The position numbers and the translations under genes were made by a program. A stretch of 6,300 nt of DNA, taken from contig JAEEGY010000169.1 of assembly GCA_016280565.1 (NCBI GenBank), forward strand, positions 1-6,300, given 5' to 3'. Positions within the stretch are counted from its first letter, which is position 1, and every line of letters begins with the position of its first letter. Under the pieces are notes generated by a model. It did not search any database and had not been told where the DNA came from. It saw only the letters and a list, made by a program, of their open reading frames with translations. Positions 1 through 5,416 of the stretch are shown here, in pieces. This DNA is from Fretibacterium sp. GTDB taxonomy: Bacteria; Synergistota; Synergistia; Synergistales; Aminobacteriaceae.

Positions 1-746
1 ACCCCAAGGCCGCTGCCCAGGATGAGGGCAAAGACCGTTTGGGCTGTCGAGAGTTCTCCCGCTGCCAGGCTGCCGCCCGCCAGCGCCAGCGCCGTAGACA
101 CATGGGCCAGGGAGGCCGCTGCCACGGTCCAGCCCGCCAGGGGCAAAAACGTCCCGTCCAGGAAGTACCGCTTGAAGAAGGCGTCCGCCCAGGGAACCAG
201 CGCGTAGGCCACGGCGAAGAAGAGCCACGCCAAAGGCAACGTCCGCAGAAGTTTTCGCCACCTCAGAAGCCCACCCCTCTCCTGCTGGCCGGGGAGGGGA
301 TTTGCCACCATCTCAGCCTCCCTGCCGCCCCGGCGCAGGATGAAAAAGGCCAGAAAAAACCGCGCCGTGCTGCGCAGAAGCAGGAACAGCGCGAAGATTC
401 CACCCGCCCAACCTGCAAGGCTCACGGCGAGGGCGAAGGTCGCCGGCCAGCGCCGCAGGTAGGAAGGCAGGGGCAGCATCAGCGTTCCCCACAGAGCCGT
501 GCGCCGGTCCAGCCGCCCCTCATCCAGCGCGGAGGCCAAAAGCGCCGCCCCCGCTTTTGAGGACCCCAGGCTGAGGGTCAGGGCCAGCCCCACGACGGGG
601 CCAATGCCGTGCCGCTGGAGCCAGGGCATCGCGCGGCGCATCAGGCGATCCGCCAGCCCCCATCGAAGGATAAGGTCTCCGATAAGGAGCCCCAGCAGAA
701 CGTCAAACGTCAGCCACAGCTCGCCCCTGAGCAGCCCTCGCCACAT
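1..746 (-). CDS. Multipass membrane protein, probable Gate/nucleoside-recognition family; partial, C-terminus beyond window
   Basis: An open frame of 248 codons runs from an ATG at 746 off the left edge without a stop. The gene starts 11 bp after the cbiL stop, so it is the sixth gene of the cobalamin operon. The protein is very hydrophobic, with predicted membrane segments near residues 10-27, 50-72, 103-124, 127-138, 168-184, 203-224 and 234-248. A Gly/Ser/Ala-rich stretch at 58-72 (S-L-G-S-S-K-A-G-A-A-L-L) is followed by the charged D-E-G-R-L-D-R-R and then L-P-L-P-S-Y. This pattern resembles the Gate domain (PF07670, nucleoside recognition) of archaeal and clostridial membrane proteins that are often found beside cobalamin genes. 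The family assignment is from memory of that pattern. The substrate is unknown, and its position suggests transport linked to cobalt or corrinoids. The Shine-Dalgarno sequence is weak (GGAAAT region), so translation may be coupled to cbiL. The coding frame is firm, the function is not. Confidence 0.75.
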   Translation of the reverse strand, partial: MWRGLLRGELWLTFDVLLGLLIGDLILRWGLADRLMRRAMPWLQRHGIGPVVGLALTLSLGSSKAGAALLASALDEGRLDRRTALWGTLMLPLPSYLRRWPATFALAVSLAGWAGGIFALFLLLRSTARFFLAFFILRRGGREAEMVANPLPGQQERGGLLRWRKLLRTLPLAWLFFAVAYALVPWADAFFKRYFLDGTFLPLAGWTVAAASLAHVSTALALAGGSLAAGELSTAQTVFALILGSGLG

Positions 747-757
747 ATCGTCTGACG

Positions 758-1447
758 TTATTTCCAGAGCAGAAGCAGGGAGAGGTATTCGTCCGCCGGG
801 GTCAGGGCCGCGTCTCCCTTTAAGATACGTTCGTCCGGCAGACCCGCACGGTCCACCCGAACGAATTCGTGCCACGGGCCGGTCCCTTCCACGACCTCGC
901 GCAGTTTATCCCCCAGTGCGCTGGGCTTGTAGATCGCCGCTGTGTCGGAAGAGCGGAGGGCAGCTTCAATGCGATCAAGGGGGGCTGTCCCCGGAATGAC
1001 AGACAGTATCTCCGCGCCCAGAGCCAGGAACCGACGGGCACAGGACGCGGCCAGGGAGTGCGCCGAGACGCCGGGGATCATCTCAAGCTCCAAATTCGGA
1101 ACGAGCTCCCGCCACACGTCGTAAAGATAGGCCCCTGTGGCATAGAGGGCCGAGTCTCCTATCACGGGCAGGACAACGGTCTTCGCGTCCTCCCACTGGG
1201 GGCGGAGATTCTCAAGCTGACGTTTGAGCTCCACGTCCCGCGCCCCGGCGTCCCGGGTCATGGGGAAGATCAGCGTCGCCGTGGGGACTTGAAGGCTCTC
1301 CGCCCGAATCGCCCCGCCCGCCACGCTGGGTTTCCCGTCATGGGAGCAGGGGAGCAGGAGCAAACCGGCCTTCTCCGCTGCATGGACCGCCGCCAGCGTA
1401 GCCAGCTCCGGGTCCCCCGGCCCCACGCCCGCAACGATAAGCTTCAT
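758..1447 (-). CDS. cbiL: Cobalt-precorrin-2 (cobalt-factor II) C20-methyltransferase CbiL
   Basis: This is a 229-residue cytoplasmic SAM-dependent tetrapyrrole methylase, about the usual length for CbiL/CobI (roughly 230-240). The N-terminal G-V-G-P-G-D-P-E (7-14) is the classic precorrin methylase motif and identifies the C20 branch well. G-D-S-A-L-Y-A-T (97-104) matches the family's GD-x-x-x-Y segment, and I-P-G-V-S-A (124-129) is the SAM-binding loop of the second half. I-Y-K-P-S (172-176) matches the late conserved I-x-K strand. It methylates C20 of the tetrapyrrole after cobalt insertion. With a CbiK chelatase in the same operon, cobalt-factor II is the more likely substrate than metal-free precorrin-2. 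The start is the ATG at 1447, preceded by GGGGAG with an 8-nt spacer, and it overlaps the binding-protein stop as ATGA. The frame stays open upstream to 1576, but that part is out-of-frame sequence of the neighbour. Confidence 0.93.
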   Translation of the reverse strand: MKLIVAGVGPGDPELATLAAVHAAEKAGLLLLPCSHDGKPSVAGGAIRAESLQVPTATLIFPMTRDAGARDVELKRQLENLRPQWEDAKTVVLPVIGDSALYATGAYLYDVWRELVPNLELEMIPGVSAHSLAASCARRFLALGAEILSVIPGTAPLDRIEAALRSSDTAAIYKPSALGDKLREVVEGTGPWHEFVRVDRAGLPDERILKGDAALTPADEYLSLLLLWK

Positions 1448-2307
1448 TCTTGTGTCTCCCCATAAAAAATCTTTAGCAATTCCTTCCCTCCGCGTTCCAG
1501 CCCCAGGAGCGACGGGCGGCTCAGGTCCGCCTCCGGCATCTCCGCCAATTTCACCCCGGCCAGCGCCCCCGCCCAAGGGCGCGCCCGAACCTCGTCCAAC
1601 GTCGTTGCGTTCATCGCCCCCCGCTGGACAAGGTAAACGTCCAAGCCTTCATTCAGAGATTTTAACACGCGCTCCAGCCCCCAGGGGGCCACGGCGCTTC
1701 CCTTCCTCTGAGGAACGGCGTCCGCCGCGGCGTTCACCCCGCCGCACAGGGCCGCCAGGCGTGCCGCCCAGGAGCCCGGTGAGCAGGTGTGCAGTTCCCG
1801 GCCCGTGGCCTCGATGAGAAATCGTGGCTTTTCCTTCCCTCCCGCCTGAGCTTTTTCCGCCTGTTTTGCGAGCTCACCGCGTGTCGCTTCCAGACGCGCC
1901 ACCCCGGCTTCGGGGTCGTCAAGCTCCAGCAGCCCCGCGAGGCGGCGAAGGTAATCGGGAAACTCGTCCCACGAGGGCGGCTCGATGGATTCCACCCTCA
2001 CGCCGGCCTGGACCAGCACCTTGGAGAGATTGGGGTTTGTCCGCTCGGCCAGCCCGCGGGTCAGCACGAGGTCCGGCTGAAGGGCCAGCAGGGACTCCGC
2101 CCCAGCCCGCGCCGGGAAGCGCGGCAGCCCCAGCTCCGGGCTGTCGTTCTCCGATACCCCCACCAGTTCTCCGCCCAGGGCCAGCACGTTGTCCGTGTGC
2201 CCGGGGTAAAGAGAGATCACCCGAGGGCCCGCAAAGACGGCTGGGCAAAGGCAGAGAGACAAAAGAAAAACAAACGGCAGAAAAACTATTCGGCGAGCGC
2301 GCGCCAC
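1444..2307 (-). CDS. btuF: Periplasmic substrate-binding protein of a corrinoid/metal-chelate ABC importer (BtuF-like)
   Basis: This is a 287-residue class III (TroA/BtuF, PF01497) binding protein. Residues 1-26 form a Sec signal peptide: R-A-R-R, a hydrophobic core, then a probable V-F-A/G cleavage site. The cysteines at 19 and 21 do not sit in a good lipobox, so it looks soluble rather than lipid-anchored. P-R-V-I-S-L-Y-P-G-H-T-D-N-V-L-A-L-G (28-45) is the family's opening strand and first ligand loop. S-L-L-A-L-Q-P-D-L-V-L-T (72-83) is the conserved 'ALKPDLV' segment. The R-P-W-A-G-A-L-A (243-250) and L-S-R-P-S (262-266) regions match the C-terminal lobe. The start is a GTG at 2307 with GGGGAG 7 nt upstream, overlapping the ATPase gene by 22 bp. 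The ATG at 2309 is in the ATPase frame. Cobalamin is the default ligand from the riboswitch context, but cobinamide, a cobalt-tetrapyrrole, heme or a siderophore cannot be excluded by sequence. Confidence 0.9.
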   Translation of the reverse strand: MARARRIVFLPFVFLLSLCLCPAVFAGPRVISLYPGHTDNVLALGGELVGVSENDSPELGLPRFPARAGAESLLALQPDLVLTRGLAERTNPNLSKVLVQAGVRVESIEPPSWDEFPDYLRRLAGLLELDDPEAGVARLEATRGELAKQAEKAQAGGKEKPRFLIEATGRELHTCSPGSWAARLAALCGGVNAAADAVPQRKGSAVAPWGLERVLKSLNEGLDVYLVQRGAMNATTLDEVRARPWAGALAGVKLAEMPEADLSRPSLLGLERGGKELLKIFYGETQE

Positions 2308-3074
2308 ATCACATCTCCCCTTTCGGATCGGTAGGGCAGGAACGGCGTCCCGTACAACGCCTGAAGGACATCGCCGTTCAGTTCATCCATGGGGCCCTGA
2401 GAGAGCAGCGTTCCCTCCCGGAGCGCCAGGTAATGGCCGGAGAAGGCCAGTGAGGCATTGATGTCATGAACGACGGCCACGACCGTCCGCCCCTCCTCCG
2501 CCAACTCCCGAAGCAGGGCAAAGACGCGGGCCGCCTGGTTGGGGTCCAGCGCCGAGGTGGGCTCGTCCAGCAGAAACACGGGCGGGTCCTGGGCCAGCAC
2601 GCAGGCCAGCAGCACGCGCTGCGCCTCCCCGCCGGACAGGGCCGTGATGGGGCGGGGCAAAAGTTTCTCCACTCCCACGCGCCGTGCCGCGGCCACGATG
2701 CGCGCGTCGTCCTCCTCCGTAGCCCTACCTCCCAGGAGGCCCCTGTACGGCAGCCGCCCCATTCCGATGACCTCCCACACGGAGAAGGGGTAAGCCGGAT
2801 GGAACCCCTGGGGCACGACGCCGGCAAGGAGGGCAAACTCCCTCCGGGATATCCTCCGCACCTCCCGTTCTCCTTCCCCCCCCGTGAGGTTCAGAGTCCC
2901 TCCGTAGGGCTGGAGGCCCGCCAGCGCGCGGAGCAATGTGCTCTTGCCGCTCCCGTTGGGCCCGATGAGGGAGGTCAGGACCCCGGCGGGGATGTCCGCG
3001 TCGATGCCCTTCAGGATCGTCCGTGCTCCATAGCCGGAGGTCAGGCCCCTGAGACGAAAGCCGAAGCCGTTCAT
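2286..3074 (-). CDS. btuD: ABC transporter ATP-binding protein of the corrinoid/metal-chelate importer (BtuD/FecE-like)
   Basis: This is a 262-residue cytoplasmic ATPase that powers the BtuC-like permease encoded just upstream. All nucleotide-binding motifs are intact: Walker A G-P-N-G-S-G-K-S-T (38-46), Q-loop Gln89 (V-P-Q-G), signature L-S-G-G-E (146-150), Walker B V-F-L-L-D-E-P (166-172) with catalytic Glu171, D-loop S-A-L-D (174-177) and switch His203. The length and the short C-terminal tail are typical of the FecE/BtuD/HmuV class. The start is the ATG at 3074, which overlaps the permease stop as ATGA and has a long purine-rich GGAGAGGGGGG Shine-Dalgarno. The open frame continues upstream to 3470 only because it lies antisense-free inside the GC-rich permease gene; those residues have no ABC homology. 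Family membership is certain. The transported ligand is inferred from operon context. Confidence 0.95.
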   Translation of the reverse strand: MNGFGFRLRGLTSGYGARTILKGIDADIPAGVLTSLIGPNGSGKSTLLRALAGLQPYGGTLNLTGGEGEREVRRISRREFALLAGVVPQGFHPAYPFSVWEVIGMGRLPYRGLLGGRATEEDDARIVAAARRVGVEKLLPRPITALSGGEAQRVLLACVLAQDPPVFLLDEPTSALDPNQAARVFALLRELAEEGRTVVAVVHDINASLAFSGHYLALREGTLLSQGPMDELNGDVLQALYGTPFLPYRSERGDVMWRALAE

Positions 3075-4096
3075 TTGCGCCCCCCTCTCCTCACGAGGAG
3101 CCAGCAGAAGAAGGGCCCTCCAATGAGCGCGGTGAGCACGCCCACCGGCAGTTCTCCCATGCTCTGGGCCACACCGTCCGCGACGGAGAGCAGACAGCCC
3201 CCGGCGAGGAACGACAGGGGAAGCAGTGTCCGGTGGGAGGGACCGACGCTCATACGCAGCAGGTGAGGCACCACAAGCCCCACGAACCCGATGATGCCGA
3301 AGGCACTGACCACGGCAGCGATGCCCAGCGAGGTGGTCAGCAGCAGCAGCGTCCTCACGCGGCCTTCGTCCACGCCCAAAAGTGCGCCCTGCCCCTCGCC
3401 CAGCGACAGGGCGTCCAGCAGGGGAGCACAGGCCAGCGCCGGAACCAGCACCAGCAGCGACGCCCCCCACACCGCGGCGGCGGAGCTCATCCCCGCGCCG
3501 GAGAGGCTGCCCATCAGCCAGAGGACGATGGCCCCTAACTTATCGTCCGCTATGGCCTTGAGGAACGTCACCCCGGCGGAGAGGACGGCGTTGGCGACGA
3601 CGCCCGCCAGGACGAGCTGCGCCCCTCCTCCCCGCACGGTCCCGCCGCTGCGACAGGCGATGAGGCTCACGATGGCCAGTGCCGCCAGGGCCCCGGCAAA
3701 GGCTGCGGGCGTCACCATGAGGGAGCTGAAAAGGAGCCCCAGCGCCCCGCCAAAGGCTGCCCCCGCCGCAATGCCCAGGGTGTAGGGCTCGGCGAGGGGA
3801 TTGGACAAAAGCCCCTGGAGCACCGCCCCCGCGACGCTGAGCAGCCCCCCCGCCCCCCCAGCGGACAAAAGCCGCGGCAGCCGCACGGCGCGCACCACCA
3901 GCGCTTCCGCCGGCGTGCGTTCCGTCCCGGACAGCCACGGGGACAGCAGATAAATCACGCGGGGGAGCGGGATAGCCCACTCCCCCAGCGTGATGCGCCA
4001 GGCCGCCGTCACGGTGAGCGCCAAAAGCAACGCACCCCCTACGGCCCAGGCCCTCCGGCTCTGCCTGGCGCGATATTGCGTGACGGGATTGGACAC
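3071..4096 (-). CDS. btuC: FecCD/BtuC-family permease of the corrinoid/metal-chelate importer
   Basis: This is a 341-residue inner-membrane permease, full length for the FecCD family (PF01032), which forms a homodimer with about ten transmembrane helices per subunit. Diagnostic segments are V-R-L-P-R-L-L-S-A (71-79), the G-A-V-L-Q-G-L-L-S-N-P-L-A-E-P block (90-104) with L-G-I-A-A-G-A (107-113), and F-G-I-I-G-F-V-G-L-V-V-P-H-L-L-R (266-281), which contains the coupling region that meets the ATPase. E-L-P-V-G-V-L-T-A-L-I-G-G-P-F-F (315-330) is the conserved C-terminal helix. The short arginine-rich N-terminus lies on the cytoplasmic side. The start is a GTG at 4096, 14 bp after the cbiK stop, with AGGA 5 nt upstream; no ATG lies nearby in frame. 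It belongs with the following ATPase and binding protein, so a complete type II importer is encoded. Cobalamin or a cobalt-tetrapyrrole is the likely cargo. Confidence 0.94.
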   Translation of the reverse strand: MSNPVTQYRARQSRRAWAVGGALLLALTVTAAWRITLGEWAIPLPRVIYLLSPWLSGTERTPAEALVVRAVRLPRLLSAGGAGGLLSVAGAVLQGLLSNPLAEPYTLGIAAGAAFGGALGLLFSSLMVTPAAFAGALAALAIVSLIACRSGGTVRGGGAQLVLAGVVANAVLSAGVTFLKAIADDKLGAIVLWLMGSLSGAGMSSAAAVWGASLLVLVPALACAPLLDALSLGEGQGALLGVDEGRVRTLLLLTTSLGIAAVVSAFGIIGFVGLVVPHLLRMSVGPSHRTLLPLSFLAGGCLLSVADGVAQSMGELPVGVLTALIGGPFFCWLLVRRGGRK

Positions 4097-4110
4097 TGTG
4101 GTCCTGCCCT

Positions 4111-5007
4111 CTACTTCATCATCTCCCGGATGCGCTCAACAAAGCCCTTGGCGATGTTGGGGTCCTCCCCCAGGCCCACAAGGTAGGGCGTGATGTTCTT
4201 GTAGCCCGCCTTCTTCAGCAGGTTCAGCCAGGACTCGTCGTCGTCCGCCCCCGCCAGGTCGTTGTTGGCGTGGTCGCCCGCGACGATCATCAGCGGGGAG
4301 ATGACCAGCTTCTTCACGCTCTTGCACCTCTTGAGCTTAGCGATGACGTCCTCGATCATGGGCGCGGCCTCCACCGTGCCGAGGAAGAACTTGCCGTAGG
4401 CGGCCTTGTCCAGGGCGAGCTGGAGCTGGCTGTACATGGCGTTGGCGATGTGCTCCGGTGTGCCGTGACCCATCAGGACGATCGCCGTGTCCTTCTGCTT
4501 AAGCTGTTTGGCAAAACGGGCCATCAGGACCTTCGCCATCCAGTTGCAGTCCTCCACGCCGAACAGGTAGGGTTTGCCCACCACGATCTTCTTGAAGCCG
4601 TACTTGCCCTTCAGGGAGGCGAAGGCATCGACGACGTTCTGGATCTCGTCGTACTCCTCACCGGGGATGATGTGCGTCGGCATGACATAGACGTGGGTGA
4701 AGCCCTCGTCGTTCATGCGGGCCAGAGCCTCCACCGGCGTGGGGATGATCTCGCCCCGCTCACGGGCCAGCTTGCGGCGGATGATGTTGGACGTGAAGGC
4801 CAGACGGACCTCCACGTCGGGGAAGGCCGTCTTCGCGGCGTTCACCAGATTGCTGATGGCGCGGCGGGCCTGGGGCATGGAGGTGCCGAAGGACGCCACA
4901 AGGATCCCCGCCTTGTCGGCCTGCTCATCGCCGTGCGCGGCGAAGGACGCGGCCGGAAGGGTCAGGAGGACCGTCAGGACCAATAACGCGCTGAGAAACC
5001 TGTGCAT
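4111..5007 (-). CDS. cbiK: Exported sirohydrochlorin cobaltochelatase CbiK (periplasmic CbiK-P type)
   Basis: This is a 298-residue class II chelatase that inserts Co2+ into sirohydrochlorin, the entry to the anaerobic B12 pathway. Residues 1-23 are a clear signal peptide (M-H-R-F, a Leu/Val core, then A-S-F-A). The mature part is the length of cytoplasmic CbiK (about 264), as in the periplasmic Desulfovibrio vulgaris protein. G-I-L-V-A-S-F-G-T-S (34-43) opens the first half. M-P-T-H-I-I-P-G-E-E-Y (109-119) is conserved. M-G-H-G-T-P-E-H-I-A-N (179-189) carries catalytic His181, Glu213 lies in G-T-V-E-A-A-P, and V-A-G-D-H-A-N-N-D (242-250) carries catalytic His246. The residue roles follow from known CbiK structures. 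The start is the ATG at 5007 with a perfect AGGAGG 8 nt upstream. The frame stays open through the riboswitch up to 5214, but that is not coding. It is the first gene of the operon and is controlled by the B12 leader. CbiX or a heme-type chelatase is less likely because these motifs are CbiK-specific. Confidence 0.95.
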   Translation of the reverse strand: MHRFLSALLVLTVLLTLPAASFAAHGDEQADKAGILVASFGTSMPQARRAISNLVNAAKTAFPDVEVRLAFTSNIIRRKLARERGEIIPTPVEALARMNDEGFTHVYVMPTHIIPGEEYDEIQNVVDAFASLKGKYGFKKIVVGKPYLFGVEDCNWMAKVLMARFAKQLKQKDTAIVLMGHGTPEHIANAMYSQLQLALDKAAYGKFFLGTVEAAPMIEDVIAKLKRCKSVKKLVISPLMIVAGDHANNDLAGADDDESWLNLLKKAGYKNITPYLVGLGEDPNIAKGFVERIREMMK

Positions 5008-5015
5008 AGAGAAAA

Positions 5016-5021
5016 CCTCCT
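5016..5021 (-). promoter_or_regulatory. Shine-Dalgarno of cbiK
   Basis: A perfect AGGAGG lies 8 nt before the ATG at 5007. It fixes the start of cbiK at the signal peptide and rules out the upstream in-frame starts inside the riboswitch. It lies just past the terminator's U-tract, so it is only transcribed when attenuation fails. Confidence 0.9.
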
Positions 5022-5030
5022 TAATAATGT

Positions 5031-5064
5031 AAAAAGGCGAAACGCCGTTTCGCGTCTCGCCTTT
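5031..5064 (-). terminator. Intrinsic terminator (attenuator) between cobalamin riboswitch and cbiK
   Basis: On the minus strand, AAAGGCGAGACGC (5064-5052) pairs over 13 bp, with one G-U pair, with GCGTTTCGCCTTT (5045-5033). The loop is 6 nt (GAAACG), and a TTTTT run ends at 5031. This is a textbook Rho-independent terminator, placed after the aptamer and before the cbiK Shine-Dalgarno. It therefore most likely acts as the riboswitch's off-state: cobalamin bound, transcription stopped. Confidence 0.88.
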
Positions 5065-5135
5065 CTCTTCTCGTGATAGAAGAAGGAGCTCGCCCGCGCA
5101 AACGCCTTTCCTGAGGGGGGGGGACATCCTCCCCC

Positions 5136-5225
5136 GTCTGCGCTGCGAACTCATGACCTGACTGTAACAGTGGCGGGGCCGTGCGGGAGTTCCACCCGCT
5201 TCCTGAGTTGGCAACGCTGAATTGT
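5136..5225 (-). ncRNA. Cobalamin (adenosylcobalamin-type) riboswitch aptamer
   Basis: The minus strand carries the B12-box signature CGGCCCCGCCACTG (about 5181-5168), with GCCACTG at 5174-5168. Before it lies the P5 hairpin GCGGG/CCCGC with loop TGGAACT (5199-5183), preceded by AGGAAG as in the usual GGGAA junction. P3 closes the core: GCGTTGC (5217-5211) pairs with GCAGCGC (5146-5140) over 7 bp with one G-U. P6 is reduced to ACTG/CAGT around a 3-nt loop (5171-5161). It is followed by AGTCAGG, as in the conserved J6/3, but the expected ACCTGCC that should come next is replaced by TCATGAGTTCGC. Peripheral P1/P2 are essentially absent, since the promoter puts the RNA 5' end at about 5225. The identity rests on the B12 box and the order of helices; the exact ends are estimated. 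It regulates the whole cbiK-to-membrane-protein operon. Confidence 0.9.
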
Positions 5226-5232
5226 AGCTTTC

Positions 5233-5261
5233 ATTTAATCACAGGGACGGGGGCTTGTCAA
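5233..5261 (-). promoter_or_regulatory. Sigma70-type promoter of the cobalamin operon
   Basis: On the minus strand a perfect -35 TTGACA (5261-5256) is separated by 17 bp from TTAAAT (5238-5233; four of six consensus bases), with TGTGA just before the -10. The predicted transcript start is near 5225, immediately before the riboswitch core. This fits the riboswitch and terminator leader of cbiK. Confidence 0.8.
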
Positions 5262-5416
5262 TCGCCGCAGCGGAGGCTGACAGGGTGATTACGCCACTTC
5301 TTGATACGCTGAACAAGCGTCAGGACAAACCTCATGATGATGTCCACCCAGACGATATTCCAGGCAATCAAATGACATCATGTCCGCGCTGCTCAGCCGG
5401 AGGCCGCAGCAATGCC
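5262..5416. other. Gap between hxlR and the cobalamin operon; no convincing gene
   Basis: These 155 bp separate the hxlR stop from the cbiK-operon promoter. They hold a GC-rich stem-loop (GCTGC/GCAGC arms at 5388-5410, with an inner GGC/GCC stem) just after hxlR. It has no U-tract, so it is at best a weak or Rho-assisted 3' end. A small hairpin ACGCT/AGCGT lies at 5306-5320. A 37-codon minus-strand frame (5371-5258) gives a hydrophobic then basic peptide, but it has no Shine-Dalgarno. I see no clear terminator, so some hxlR transcripts may run into the cobalamin leader. Confidence 0.5.

Noticed and set aside
39..560. Long plus-strand frame, and others like it across 1-5000
   Set aside because: Plus-strand frames here are Arg/Pro/Gln-rich shadows of the minus-strand operon, a usual effect of high GC. 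None has recognisable motifs.
1448..1576. N-terminal extension of cbiL
   Set aside because: It is low-complexity Gly/Pro/Arg sequence overlapping the binding-protein gene. The methylase motif begins right after the ATG at 1447.
2286..2309. ATG at 2309 as start of the binding protein
   Set aside because: It is in the ATPase frame and reads seven codons to the ATPase stop. The binding-protein frame starts with the GTG at 2307.
3075..3470. Long N-terminal extension of the ATPase
   Set aside because: It lies inside the permease gene in another frame, is Gly/Arg-rich without ABC motifs, and the ATGA overlap at 3074 with a strong Shine-Dalgarno marks the true start.
5008..5214. N-terminal extension of cbiK through the riboswitch (frame open from a TTG at 5214)
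   Set aside because: It covers the aptamer and the terminator. The perfect AGGAGG and the signal peptide at 5007 show where translation starts.
5388..5410. GC-rich stem-loop after hxlR considered as a terminator
   Set aside because: There is no T-run on either strand after the stem, so it is not an intrinsic terminator by sequence.
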